This document shows, in pieces, positions 11,521 through 20,810 of a DNA stretch of 26,720 bases (position 1 is its first letter; each line of letters begins with the position of its first letter). Under the pieces are notes generated by a model. The model was not told the origin of the DNA and searched no databases. It was given only the letters and a program-made list of their open reading frames with translations. Position numbers and translations under genes: made by a program. Source of the stretch: a virus; the IMG/VR virus record IMGVR_UViG_3300042471_000064, positions 1 through 26,720 of that record, one strand, 5' to 3'.

Positions 11521-14500
11521 TTATTTATTTAAAATTAATTGTTTTAATTCTTCTATTTGTGATTGTAAATCATTTATCTTTTGCTCGTGCTTTTGCCAAC
11601 CTGCAATTAAATGAAATGTAAATGCGGTTTTATCAACTTTCCAAGATTTATAATTTTCAGTTCCTAATAAACTTTTATCACTACCAACTGAAACTGCACC
11701 TTTGTATGTTTCATATAATTCTTGTGCAATGACTCCTATTTGTGGTTTATTTGATTCATCTTCTTTCCAAGAATATTCTCTAATTTTAGTTGTACTAAGT
11801 ATTTCAACAGATTTTTCTAAGTTAGAATCACCTATTATATTTTTTAAGTTAACATCTGAAGTTGAATTGAATCTTACTAAATTTGCGGCTCTGTTATAAT
11901 CAATACTACCTTTAGAAACAATACTTGTATTAACAGAAAATTCTGCAAGGAAATTATCTCCACTTGATACTGCACTCCATATCAATAATCCTTGTTGTCC
12001 TGAATTTGCATTTTTAAATGTAGGTCCAGCATCAGCACTATTTACGTGTAATATTGTATTTGCACCAGCTAATGTTGTAGAAGTACCAATACAAACAGCA
12101 CCCCCCGATGTGATTCTCATTCGTTCGGTAAATGTAGTTCCATCTGAAGTAGATATAGTACCAAATGTCATTATCGCATCTGAAGGATAAAATTGTCTTA
12201 ATTCATTAGATTGTATTCCAAACCCATATTTAAAATTATTATTTGCATCATACAATAATAATTTTTGAGCATTAACTCCACTACCTAAACTTAATAAAGA
12301 TTGAGGATTACTCGTTCCGATTCCAACGTTACCATTGTTTAAAATAACAAGTCTTGTATTACCATTTTGAGCATCACCTCCAGAAGCAGTTGAACATTTT
12401 ATAGCAAAATCTCCATCTACGTTTTGTTCAGTAAATATTCCCCAGTTTCTTCTATTAACACCTACTATTGAATTACTTAATAATATACCAGCACCTACCG
12501 AATTACCATCAGCAATAATTTGTGATTTTGGTCCTCTACCTGTTACACTACCAGAGAAAATTGCTGCACCAGAGCCATTTAGGCTCATTCTAAGAGTATT
12601 AGTGTTAGCATTACTAAATAATATACTACTTGTGTTAAATGCACCTAAAACTAAATCACCTTGAACCGCACCAGCTACAAAGTTATTATTAGCGGTAGCC
12701 ATACCAAGAGTAGCGTAATATGTATAAGAAAAATTATTTGATAAAGTAATAGCTGGAGCATTAGATATTAAAGCAAAGTGATTTGCATCGCTTGAACTAA
12801 ATATTGATAACCTACGATTAGCACTTGTATTACTTCCAATTCTTAAACTATCAGTTGCGTTATCCCAAAATAAACTATTTGTACCACTCAAAGTACCACC
12901 ACTTGTAGGGAACAATATTTGACCAGTTGTTAAGTTGCTTATTGAAGCACCGCCATTTACAGTTAAAGCCACACTTGGAGTTGCTCCATTGATTCCTACA
13001 AAGCCATTAGTAGCTACAAAGACACCAGAGTTACCATTCGTAACGATGTCTATTGTTCCGTTCTCGTAGTTTGTAATTCCTAAGTTATTTGCAGCACTAA
13101 AGTTAATACCAGCACCATCAGTTACAGTTGTACCACTTGTTGCAGTATGTAATCTTAATGATGTACTTGTTGAACCATATATGTCTATTCCTGTTCCGCT
13201 AACAGAAGGGTTTAAAGTATTTACACCAAAGTTTCCATTTTCTTTTAATGAAACAAATCCACTTTGATTAAGTAGAGTTAAGTTTCTTGCAGTTGCAGAA
13301 CCTAATTTTTCTGTTGAGATTAAGTTACCATAAGTAGAATCTATTGCGATTCCTATTCCGTTATAATTAGATGCACCTGTTTTAATTAATAAACCATATC
13401 CGCTATCTAAAGCAGAATCAGCACCTATTGTTGCATTAGGTACGCTTGTGTTAACCCCTAATCTATTTGTTGATGCATCGTAAATAAATCCAGCTTCCGA
13501 TGTTAAACTTGTTGGACCATCAAAATATGGCACTTGTCCGCTTGTACCACTACCAGTTATTCCTGTTATAGTCCAACTTCTATTTGCACTTAAATCGTAT
13601 GTTTCACCATTGATGGTTAATGTTCTTGATGTTGGTACATAAGCACTTAAATCACTTGCTAAAGCTAAAGTTCCACTTGATGCTGGGAATGTATAAGAAT
13701 AAGATGCTGCTGATTGAAATATCAATGATTGAGCATTAGAACTACCACTTAATTGTACGTTTAAACCATTAGTAATACCAGCAAGACTTGTATATCCAAC
13801 TAATCCAGAAAGAACACCATTTTTAAGGAGTAAACCAGATTCATTTCTAATAGCCTCGTTAAATGTTTTAGTTCCTGTAATTGTTTGCGTAGTACCTATT
13901 GTAACGTATGCACTCAAATCTGAAGGAACAACATAATCTGTCCCAGCAACCGCAGCAGTAATTACACCACTAACCGATTTAAGCATTGCATTAGCAACCT
14001 TTGATTGATAAATACTACCATCAGCACTATTTATTCTAAAGTTTTCAGCACCTAAAGTAATGATTGAGAAATCACCTTCAGCCGTAATGCTAAACGCACC
14101 TTCGTAGTTCCTTAAATTAGCAGCATTAGTGCTAAATAAAGCCAACCTAACACCATCTGTTCCTGTTATGCCAGAGTTAGCCGTATGAAGCCATAAGAAG
14201 GCACTTGTGCCATTATAAATGTCTAAGCCTGTATTAGGGTTTAAAATGTTTACCCCTAAATTACCAACCTCTGTTATTGAGATGTAACCGCTTTGGTTTA
14301 ACAAGGTTAAATTCCTCGCTGGTGCAGTTCCTAACTTTTCAGTAGCTATTAAATTTCCGTATGTTGAATCAGTACCGAATCCGATACCATTATAGTTTGC
14401 GTTATCATTTTTAAGTAACAAAGAGTAACCGCTATCAGTCCCAGCATTTGCTCCGATAGTTGCATTAGGAACTGAAGTGTTAACTCCAAGTCTATTCGTA

Positions 14501-15435
14501 GAAGCATCGTAGTTAAACGCTGCCTCACTTGTTATGCTTGTAGGACTATTAAAATAAGCAATTTGTGTACTATTTCCTATTCCTGTGATTGGGTCAGTTA
14601 TTGTGTTTTGCTTGTTATTAAACGTACTCCAATCCGTTGAACTTAACTTACCAGTATTTGTAGCCGAAGCCACTGGTAGGTTAAAAGTATGTGTATCACC
14701 ACTTGAAACGATAGCAAAGTTTGTTCCGCTTGTTCCTGTGGTTATAAATTGTGATTGATCTGTTAAGTTATTTAAAGAAACCATACCCTTAGATAGGGTA
14801 GTAACTACTTGACACAAATGACCATTTTCGGTATGCAAAGTAACTGTTCTACCATCTACATTTACATAGATTCTAATTGCTAATCTATCTGTTAAAGCTA
14901 AAGCACTTGTAGGAACAGGAATAGCAAAGTAATAAGGTGCTATAATAGTTCCTTGATTAATATACTCTGGAACTCCAACGCTACTACCTAATAAGGTAAA
15001 AGTTGAGCCATCGTACTTATAAAGTTCTGCATAGAAAAAAGGGTTTCCTGTGTTATTGTTTACACTAAAATAGAACTCACAATTAAAGTTACCGCCAGGA
15101 ATTGATAATACATCAGGGTCATTAGCATCCGTTAAATAACTCGCTACATATCCTGTTGTTGAAATAGCAATGTCAGTTCCAGCACCTATAATTGGTTCTT
15201 TATTTAACTCTTTATAATCTACTCCTCCTATTGTACCTTGTGAAACACTTGTGTTAAGATAGTAAGAAACCGAACTTCCACCACCACTTGATGTTGGAAA
15301 GTCAGCTAATGTACCATCACCTCGTACATATTGAGAAGCAGCACCATCTAAAGCGGTTATTACACCACTATTAGCCACTACTGGACCTTGTATATCCCTA
15401 ATCTTTGCTTCTCCTGTTACTTGTAATTGACTCAT
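11521..15435 (-). CDS. Tail fibre/spike with C-terminal Peptidase_S74 intramolecular chaperone
   Basis: The largest gene, 1304 residues. The N-terminal 250 residues probably attach to the tail and include SQYVRGDGTLADFPTSSGGG and a beta-sandwich-like region. The body is low-complexity beta-structure rich in glycine, serine, threonine and asparagine, with an imperfect internal duplication (residues about 282-460 and 625-805) and GNVGIGTSNP-type turns. The C-terminus (from about S1193) is an S74 chaperone: SDVNLKNI with candidate dyad S1193 and K1198, then IGVIAQELYE, then a trimeric coiled coil (INDLQSQIEELKQLI). The domain trimerises the fibre and then cleaves itself before S1193. It is the probable receptor-binding protein. 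Confidence 0.9.
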   Translation of the reverse strand: MSQLQVTGEAKIRDIQGPVVANSGVITALDGAASQYVRGDGTLADFPTSSGGGSSVSYYLNTSVSQGTIGGVDYKELNKEPIIGAGTDIAISTTGYVASYLTDANDPDVLSIPGGNFNCEFYFSVNNNTGNPFFYAELYKYDGSTFTLLGSSVGVPEYINQGTIIAPYYFAIPVPTSALALTDRLAIRIYVNVDGRTVTLHTENGHLCQVVTTLSKGMVSLNNLTDQSQFITTGTSGTNFAIVSSGDTHTFNLPVASATNTGKLSSTDWSTFNNKQNTITDPITGIGNSTQIAYFNSPTSITSEAAFNYDASTNRLGVNTSVPNATIGANAGTDSGYSLLLKNDNANYNGIGFGTDSTYGNLIATEKLGTAPARNLTLLNQSGYISITEVGNLGVNILNPNTGLDIYNGTSAFLWLHTANSGITGTDGVRLALFSTNAANLRNYEGAFSITAEGDFSIITLGAENFRINSADGSIYQSKVANAMLKSVSGVITAAVAGTDYVVPSDLSAYVTIGTTQTITGTKTFNEAIRNESGLLLKNGVLSGLVGYTSLAGITNGLNVQLSGSSNAQSLIFQSAASYSYTFPASSGTLALASDLSAYVPTSRTLTINGETYDLSANRSWTITGITGSGTSGQVPYFDGPTSLTSEAGFIYDASTNRLGVNTSVPNATIGADSALDSGYGLLIKTGASNYNGIGIAIDSTYGNLISTEKLGSATARNLTLLNQSGFVSLKENGNFGVNTLNPSVSGTGIDIYGSTSTSLRLHTATSGTTVTDGAGINFSAANNLGITNYENGTIDIVTNGNSGVFVATNGFVGINGATPSVALTVNGGASISNLTTGQILFPTSGGTLSGTNSLFWDNATDSLRIGSNTSANRRLSIFSSSDANHFALISNAPAITLSNNFSYTYYATLGMATANNNFVAGAVQGDLVLGAFNTSSILFSNANTNTLRMSLNGSGAAIFSGSVTGRGPKSQIIADGNSVGAGILLSNSIVGVNRRNWGIFTEQNVDGDFAIKCSTASGGDAQNGNTRLVILNNGNVGIGTSNPQSLLSLGSGVNAQKLLLYDANNNFKYGFGIQSNELRQFYPSDAIMTFGTISTSDGTTFTERMRITSGGAVCIGTSTTLAGANTILHVNSADAGPTFKNANSGQQGLLIWSAVSSGDNFLAEFSVNTSIVSKGSIDYNRAANLVRFNSTSDVNLKNIIGDSNLEKSVEILSTTKIREYSWKEDESNKPQIGVIAQELYETYKGAVSVGSDKSLLGTENYKSWKVDKTAFTFHLIAGWQKHEQKINDLQSQIEELKQLILNK
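13020..13562 (-). repeat. Internal fibre repeat, copy 2
   Basis: This segment encodes about 180 residues from ITGSGTSGQVPYFDGPTS onward, including DASTNRLGVNTSVPNATIG and ARNLTLLNQSG. It is the downstream copy of the segment at 14045-14590. Protein identity is high in the central blocks, while the codons differ at many third positions, so the duplication is old or has been diversified. Confidence 0.7.
14045..14590 (-). repeat. Internal fibre repeat, copy 1
   Basis: This segment encodes about 180 residues from ITGIGNSTQIAYFNSPTS onward. The blocks DASTNRLGVNTSVPNATIG and ARNLTLLNQSG recur about 343 residues later in copy 2 (13020-13562), with conserved order: asparagine-rich turn, GIGF/GIGI strand, DSTYGNLI, EKLG, NLTLLNQSG. 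It probably forms one structural unit of the fibre shaft. Confidence 0.7.
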
Positions 15436-15441
15436 AATATT

Positions 15442-16134
15442 TTATTGAAATAATCCTCTAATATATTCCCCAGCTGCTAATGCTCTACCAAAAGTAAGAA
15501 CTCCTGTCGCACTCACAAACTTCACATCATCTCCTGTTGGAACTCCTGTTGTTAAAATGTTTTGTGCATCCACACCACCTCTTGAAACGTAAAGACAAGC
15601 ATATCCAATCGTGTCCGCAAATGTTATTGATGTTTCTCCACCACTTGCCGTGTAACCTTTTGTTTTAACAGGGTTAGCACCTACGATAATAACACCGCTT
15701 GGGTCAACCTCCGTTCCTGTTGTATTGTAAGGTCCAGAACCTTGTAAACTTACATTGTAAGTAGCGACATCTCTAACAGGTGCGTTTATTGCTAAACTTG
15801 ATATATTACAAATTCCGTTAATAATTGTTAAACCATCAACTCCATTATCCACAACAAATTTAATTTCTATTGGTGTTCTTGATAACTGCTTTTCAAGCAT
15901 AAACAAATAAGAAAAGCCACTCAAAATAATCAAACCATCACAAGTTACATTCCAAGTAGCTACATCGTTCTTAAATTCTCTAAACCAAGCACTTGATTGG
16001 CTTGTTACCTCTTTTTGGTCTACGTTTACATTAAAAGCACAATTTGTACTACAAGCAAATGCAACATCCACCTCTGGGTCTACATCTGTCCTATGCCAAT
16101 AAAGCATTACGTTTTTTCCATTTACTGCTGCCAT
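15442..16134 (-). CDS. Tail tube-like protein with C-terminal beta domain
   Basis: A protein of 230 residues. The N-terminal 150 residues resemble TP901-1-type major tail proteins: NGKNVMLYWHRT, then NVNVDQKEVTSQSSAWFREF, then VATWNVTCDGLI, and further strands to VATYNVSLQGSGPY. A linker leads to a C-terminal beta domain (about 80 residues, from TKGYTASGGETSITF). It lies after the hub gene, where a minor tail or baseplate protein is expected, while a distinct tube protein already exists at 20811-21260. It may be a tube-like adaptor of the tail tip carrying the fibre, or a second tube subunit. Confidence 0.6.
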   Translation of the reverse strand: MAAVNGKNVMLYWHRTDVDPEVDVAFACSTNCAFNVNVDQKEVTSQSSAWFREFKNDVATWNVTCDGLIILSGFSYLFMLEKQLSRTPIEIKFVVDNGVDGLTIINGICNISSLAINAPVRDVATYNVSLQGSGPYNTTGTEVDPSGVIIVGANPVKTKGYTASGGETSITFADTIGYACLYVSRGGVDAQNILTTGVPTGDDVKFVSATGVLTFGRALAAGEYIRGLFQ

Positions 16135-16151
16135 ATTACAAATTTAATCAA

Positions 16152-18362
16152 TTATCCGAATGTTTCTAATATTTCCCCTGCTCCACTAATTCTATATGCT
16201 TGTGCATAAGTATCCGTAACCAAAACCTTCCACCAAATATTCGCACCATTAAATCCAACAATTAACAATTCACTTGTATAGAAAAAATCTCCAATTGAAG
16301 GAACTCCAATATCCTCTAAGTAAACAACATTACTTGTTAAAGGAGCAGCAAGTGCAGCCTCTTTAGTTAAATATCCATTAGACCTAAAGTGAGAATAACC
16401 TGTAACCTCCGTTGGCAAGTTATTACTATCGTAAATAGTTCTCATTGTTGTTTCTACATTCTCTGGATTGATGTCCAACAAAGTAGCCGTAATTACATCA
16501 TTAGGTAAATCTATTGTTGAATTACCTATTATGTAACTTTTATTTTCAACAGTTATTTGTGCTGGGTCAGTATCGGAAGCCGTTATTCTCATTGCACCGC
16601 TAAACCTTCCGTCAGTTGTTTCCATACTCATAAAAGAAGCATCCAAGTTAATTATGTTTTTATTTAAGCAGTTTGAATATTGCTTAACTACTAACTCACT
16701 TAAACTCCTATAAATATCTAATGGATATTCTTGTCTGTACCAATTCTTTAAGTTTAAACCACTTGCATCGCTTAAAAATCCTCTATATGTAAAGAAACCA
16801 TCGTTAATATCATTAAATCCTAAAGGCAAGTCAATATCTAAAACGTATTCATTTGTATCATTGATAAAACTTTCAGTTGTTACTTGCTTAAAGTATGTTT
16901 GAACAATTAATTGAAAATTACTTGCTTCAATAGATGCAACAGTTGATTTCCAATAAGGAGCAGGTGTATCACATAAAATTAATTCAATACTTAAATCACC
17001 TCCTATTGGTAATAAAGGCATAATTAACTCTAAATTTACTTTAGGGTCTGTTGCATCAAAAGGATAAAAATAATAATGGTCATTGAAAGTTGTAGCAACC
17101 CATTGCTTTTCATTATCTAAAAATACCGCACCACCAGCACCATCATCAACTAATATTTTAAGAATAAATAAAGCATCTGGTCCACTTGCAGGTACTCCTA
17201 ATCCAACAACATCCATAGTTAATTTTAATATATCACTTGTATTTACTTTAGGTAAATTTAAAGGACTAACATAAGCAACAACAGGATTAGTATTAGGATA
17301 TTGCATTATGAAAGAATTGTATCTTCTTTCTGGATATGGCTTTACATAAATTATACCATCTGAATTTCTTACTTCATTCCAAGAGAAAGCATTTCCTTCT
17401 GTTGGGCTTACTACTGTGTAATTCTTTAAGTCCCAGTTAGTTATGTAGTTATTAGGATATTCAATTACTTTATCAAATCTAATCTTGTTATAACCTTTTC
17501 TAATTAGCTTAAATTGGCTATTATCTACAAAGTATAAACCACTTGTGTTTGATGTAAAACCTTCAATATTTCCTGTTGATTCATAAATTGCATCATCAAA
17601 TATTGTTCCATTACTATTGTAAATAGTAGCATAATAAGAATCTTGTGCAAATTGCGTTAAAGGAACAATATAAAAGTTACCTTTTGCTTGGAATAATCTT
17701 GAACCAACCGACCTTACAATATTTGTTAATACTTCAAGACAATTTATTGCTTGTTGATTATCATTAACAAACGTTGCATAATTTATATATGATTGACCTA
17801 ATGTGTCAGCACTTGGGTCATCCGTTCTATTATCCATATTATCAGCGTAAAAACTTACACCACTAACAATATCATAATCTAAAGGATATTCTAACTTTAA
17901 CAAAGCAGTTTTTATGTAATAAATAGCCGTAAAAGTATCAACTAATGTTGTGTCATCACTAATAAAAAAAGGTATTCTTTCTAACATACCTAATCCATCA
18001 ATAGCATTAAAAGCTAATTGTTTTCTACCTGTGCTAAATGAATATTGAACATTATCGCTTAATATCCAACCTTGCCAATCTATATTATCACCACTTAAAA
18101 CTCTAACAAAATACTTTCTATCGTTTAATGTAGTGAAGTCTGGCATATTAGCCACATCATCGGTAACATCAATTGCAACACTTAAAGTGCTAACATAAAT
18201 AGGTTCAAAAGTATCATCACTTCTTGGAACATATTGTATTTGTAAGTTAATACAAGGATATTCTATTATTTCGCCATCGTAATCATCCTCATAAATATTT
18301 ACTACACTTGTAACATCCGATTTTGTTGCTGCCGTGATTCTATATTTTATTTCGTATGCCAT
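16152..18362 (-). CDS. Tail tip/hub protein (distal tail-associated)
   Basis: A protein of 736 residues following the tape measure and joined to it by TAATG. The first 130 residues (MAYEIKYRITAATKSDVTSV to FNAIDGLGMLE) are beta-rich, including NIDWQGWILSD and SFSTGRKQLAFNAIDGL, a layout seen in hub or baseplate proteins after the tape measure. The rest is a series of beta-rich and aspartate/asparagine-rich regions without a domain I can name. Its gene order supports a role as tail hub, tail-tip or lectin-like module, possibly combining Dit and Tal functions. Confidence 0.6.
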   Translation of the reverse strand: MAYEIKYRITAATKSDVTSVVNIYEDDYDGEIIEYPCINLQIQYVPRSDDTFEPIYVSTLSVAIDVTDDVANMPDFTTLNDRKYFVRVLSGDNIDWQGWILSDNVQYSFSTGRKQLAFNAIDGLGMLERIPFFISDDTTLVDTFTAIYYIKTALLKLEYPLDYDIVSGVSFYADNMDNRTDDPSADTLGQSYINYATFVNDNQQAINCLEVLTNIVRSVGSRLFQAKGNFYIVPLTQFAQDSYYATIYNSNGTIFDDAIYESTGNIEGFTSNTSGLYFVDNSQFKLIRKGYNKIRFDKVIEYPNNYITNWDLKNYTVVSPTEGNAFSWNEVRNSDGIIYVKPYPERRYNSFIMQYPNTNPVVAYVSPLNLPKVNTSDILKLTMDVVGLGVPASGPDALFILKILVDDGAGGAVFLDNEKQWVATTFNDHYYFYPFDATDPKVNLELIMPLLPIGGDLSIELILCDTPAPYWKSTVASIEASNFQLIVQTYFKQVTTESFINDTNEYVLDIDLPLGFNDINDGFFTYRGFLSDASGLNLKNWYRQEYPLDIYRSLSELVVKQYSNCLNKNIINLDASFMSMETTDGRFSGAMRITASDTDPAQITVENKSYIIGNSTIDLPNDVITATLLDINPENVETTMRTIYDSNNLPTEVTGYSHFRSNGYLTKEAALAAPLTSNVVYLEDIGVPSIGDFFYTSELLIVGFNGANIWWKVLVTDTYAQAYRISGAGEILETFG

Positions 18363-20122
18363 TAACCCCTAATTATATTTAATGAAGAATTAGACCTTTG
18401 CATTGCTAAAACTAAGTCTTGTCCTCTTAATACAAATTGACCATTAGAATTAACACTATTTGTCATATTTCCTGTATTAAACGAGGTTGGTTTAGTTTGA
18501 CCTAAATTAGTTGGTGCTAAATTTCTTGCAGCACCAAATGCAGAACTTAACGCACCTGTGGCAGCAAAAAGACCTTTCAATGCTGGGAAGGCTTCTAATA
18601 TAGCTTGGAATATTAATGCTTGAATAACGGCAGCAGCTATTTGTTTACCTATATTAGCAAACATATCACCAATGGCTTCTAATGGCTTTTGACCACTTTG
18701 CATAGCATCATACATTCCCATTAATGAGTTTGTTACACTACCAGAGATTGTATCAGCAAAATTTGTATATGACTTTCTTAAATCATCAATTCTCTTTTTT
18801 TCCGCTTCATCCGCATCAATAGCACTTTTATCTTTTTTAAATAAACCTTGCATATATGCACCAAAACCACTTTTATTAGATTGTTCTAATAAATCCTTAG
18901 CTTGTTTTTCAAAGAATGCTTTTCTTTTATCATCTTTTACACTTTTTTCTGATTCTAATTCAAATGTATCTAAAGGCTCTAATCCTATTGATTTCATTTT
19001 CTCCCTAAGAGCCTTCATTTTAGCTAACTCTAAATTAAGTTGCTTATTTTCTTCTCTTGCGTAGTTTACAATAGGAGAAGGACCTTTTTTTGTTCCAACT
19101 TTTGCATCTGGAGTTGGTATATCAGTTAAAGCATTAATTAACTCTAAATTCTTTTTCTTTGCAGTTGCAATATCTTTATCTATTTCTGCAAATCCTGCAT
19201 TAAAACCTTTTGTAACTCTTGCTCTTGCTTCTTCTGTTTTCTTCTTATTATAACCTTCGCTACCACCATAATTTGTTTTAACCTTAGATAAAGCATCATC
19301 TCTTTCTGCTTCTAATTTTCTACGTCTTGCATAAGCAGCATCTAAAACATCTTGTGTATTTTTTTCCTTACCAGCAAATTCCTCTTGTTTAGAAGCGACA
19401 TTAACTAAATGGATTAAATAAGCCTTATCTGTTTTTATTGTTGCTTCCTTTATAGCTGCATTGTCAGAATATAAAGACTTTAATCTTTTAAGTGCTTCTT
19501 GTTGTTGAGTAGGATTTCCACCAGAAATAACGTTTACTAAGTTTAATCCAACAGTTCTATTAGATTGCGCTTCTCCAACTATTTTATATATTTCCCCATT
19601 TAACTTGTTAAGTTCTTCTCTAAACTCTTTTAGTTTTTCAGTTGGTCCAATAAAAAATTCAGCTATTTCATCACTATAAGTTACTGCCAAAGAAGAAACA
19701 ACACCCAATGCAAGACCAATACCAGCAGGACCAGTTAAACCAGCAACCATTGCTTGTAAAGCTGTTCTTGAACTTCCAGTTTCTACTGTTAGTCTTTGGA
19801 ATGATTCTAATAAAGGGTTTAAGTTATTTGCAATACCAATAAATCCATAAGGAGCATCTTGTGCAACTCTTGATAAATTTGATAAAGCATTAGTTGCATC
19901 TGTTGTTGGTGCTTCTATTGAACTCATCCCTTGATTCAAAGATGTAATAGTAGCATTTAGATTATTAATTTGAGTATTCAAATAATTAATCTCTCCAACA
20001 TTAGTTGATTTCTTTAAAGCAGCTTCAAATTGTTTTAATAGATTTTGTGCTTTTATTAGCGAACTTTCAAAGTCGGTAGTATTAGCACCAATATTAATAT
20101 TTAAATCTATAATTTCTGCCAT
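18362..20122 (-). CDS. Short tail tape measure protein
   Basis: A protein of 586 residues, short for a tape measure (tail length scales with its length, so a short siphovirus tail is inferred). The N-terminus DLNINIGANTTDFESSLIKA and NLSRVAQDAPYGFIGIANNL are typical of Bacteroidota tape measures. Hydrophobic segments occur at about residues 125-150 (LTGPAGIGLALGVVSSLAV) and 490-530 (IAAAVIQALIFQAILEA), possibly inserted in the host membrane. Coiled-coil and lysine-rich segments fill the middle, and the C-terminus ends NSSLNIIRG. Position after the chaperone pair and before the hub confirms the call. Confidence 0.88.
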   Translation of the reverse strand: MAEIIDLNINIGANTTDFESSLIKAQNLLKQFEAALKKSTNVGEINYLNTQINNLNATITSLNQGMSSIEAPTTDATNALSNLSRVAQDAPYGFIGIANNLNPLLESFQRLTVETGSSRTALQAMVAGLTGPAGIGLALGVVSSLAVTYSDEIAEFFIGPTEKLKEFREELNKLNGEIYKIVGEAQSNRTVGLNLVNVISGGNPTQQQEALKRLKSLYSDNAAIKEATIKTDKAYLIHLVNVASKQEEFAGKEKNTQDVLDAAYARRRKLEAERDDALSKVKTNYGGSEGYNKKKTEEARARVTKGFNAGFAEIDKDIATAKKKNLELINALTDIPTPDAKVGTKKGPSPIVNYAREENKQLNLELAKMKALREKMKSIGLEPLDTFELESEKSVKDDKRKAFFEKQAKDLLEQSNKSGFGAYMQGLFKKDKSAIDADEAEKKRIDDLRKSYTNFADTISGSVTNSLMGMYDAMQSGQKPLEAIGDMFANIGKQIAAAVIQALIFQAILEAFPALKGLFAATGALSSAFGAARNLAPTNLGQTKPTSFNTGNMTNSVNSNGQFVLRGQDLVLAMQRSNSSLNIIRG

Positions 20123-20127
20123 CTTTG

Positions 20128-20469
20128 TTAATTTACTCCGTACAATTTAAGTGTTCTTGCCAATTGTTCATCAGTTATCATCACTCTTTCTTCATCAACA
20201 TCTACATCATCTATTTCTGGAATACTCCAAAAAGCCTTCATTGATTTTGGTGTTTTCTCGGTAGTAGAACTTAAATATACAATATAGGCAAGGTTTCTTG
20301 TCCTTGCCCATTCATTTAACTCGTTTCTTTCCTTACCTAAAACGATAATAGAAAAGTCCTTCCAAGTCATATCCCAAAATTCATTTGGTCTTATTCCACA
20401 TTCAGCAGCTTTTACTAAGATATCATCCCAGCTTAGCTTTGTTAGGCTTTTTTTTTTCTTCTTCTTTAT
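20128..20469 (-). CDS. Tail assembly chaperone frameshift extension (GT-type reading frame)
   Basis: This frame is open from 20469, just upstream of the A10 tract, to TAA at 20128, and encodes LTKLSWDDILVKAAECGIRP, then NEFWDMTWKDFSIIVLGKER, then a C-terminal region ending ARTLKLYGVN. The early segment is the hallmark of phage T-type chaperone extensions (SWDDxLxxAxxCGIxPxEFWxxT). Part of this sequence lies before the first ATG (20370), so an independent start would lose the conserved segment. Expression by frameshift from the gene at 20423-20797 is therefore likely. A fused product would be about 222 residues with a +1 shift. Confidence 0.7.
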   Translation of the reverse strand: MKKKKKKSLTKLSWDDILVKAAECGIRPNEFWDMTWKDFSIIVLGKERNELNEWARTRNLAYIVYLSSTTEKTPKSMKAFWSIPEIDDVDVDEERVMITDEQLARTLKLYGVN

Positions 20470-20797
20470 CTACACCTTTAATGGTATGGACTGTACTTTC
20501 AACGACATATTTTAAATAGTCAATTATTTGACCTTCTTCGCTAAAAATAGAACCCACTTCATCAATCCATTCACAAGCATCATCAATTGTGTACTCAACT
20601 GCTTCTTTTTTACTTACACAAGCAGATTTGTAACCAATATAAACAAGTTGAACTATAATGTCCAAACTTGTTTGAGCCGTTGAAAGAACTTTAAAGTACT
20701 CATCAATACCGATATTGTTTTGTTTAGTAAACTCACGCATTGCCCAAGTACCCCACTTTAGGTGGATTGTGTTGTTGTTAGTCTTTAATTCGAACAT
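20423..20797 (-). CDS. Tail assembly chaperone (G-type)
   Basis: A protein of 124 residues just upstream of the tape measure in the slot of tail assembly chaperones. The fold is helical (KWGTWAMREFTKQNNIGIDE, then YFKVLSTAQTSLDIIVQLVY, then DDACEWIDEV), and the C-terminus is charged (VDKEEEKKKPNKAKLG). The chaperone binds the tape measure so that tail tube can polymerise around it. The stop follows shortly after an A10 tract where a frameshift would produce a longer form. The family is recognised from position and general shape, not from exact motifs. Confidence 0.75.
   Translation of the reverse strand: MFELKTNNNTIHLKWGTWAMREFTKQNNIGIDEYFKVLSTAQTSLDIIVQLVYIGYKSACVSKKEAVEYTIDDACEWIDEVGSIFSEEGQIIDYLKYVVESTVHTIKGVDKEEEKKKPNKAKLG
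20448..20457 (-). promoter_or_regulatory. A10 frameshift or slippage site in the tail chaperone pair
   Basis: On the minus strand GAAGAAG is followed by ten As then GCC. Upstream frame: GAA AAA AAA AAG CCT. The conserved downstream frame is the +1 (or -2) frame. The -1 frame ends in TAA two codons after the tract, so classic -1 slippage would fail. Possible mechanisms are ribosomal +1 or -2 slippage, or RNA polymerase losing one A or adding two. Confidence 0.6.
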
Positions 20798-20810
20798 AGT
20801 TTTTTATTTA

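Noticed and set aside
13020-14590. Diversity-generating retroelement in the fibre repeats
   Set aside because: No reverse transcriptase, accessory protein or adenine-biased template/variable pair was seen; differences between copies are mostly synonymous.
15997-16209. Plus-strand frame across the tube-like/hub junction
   Set aside because: No domain, unusual cysteine and tyrosine content, and it crosses two minus-strand genes.
20441-20470. Classic -1 programmed frameshift at the chaperone A tract
   Set aside because: The -1 frame reads AAA GCC TAA and stops at once, so it cannot reach the conserved downstream sequence.
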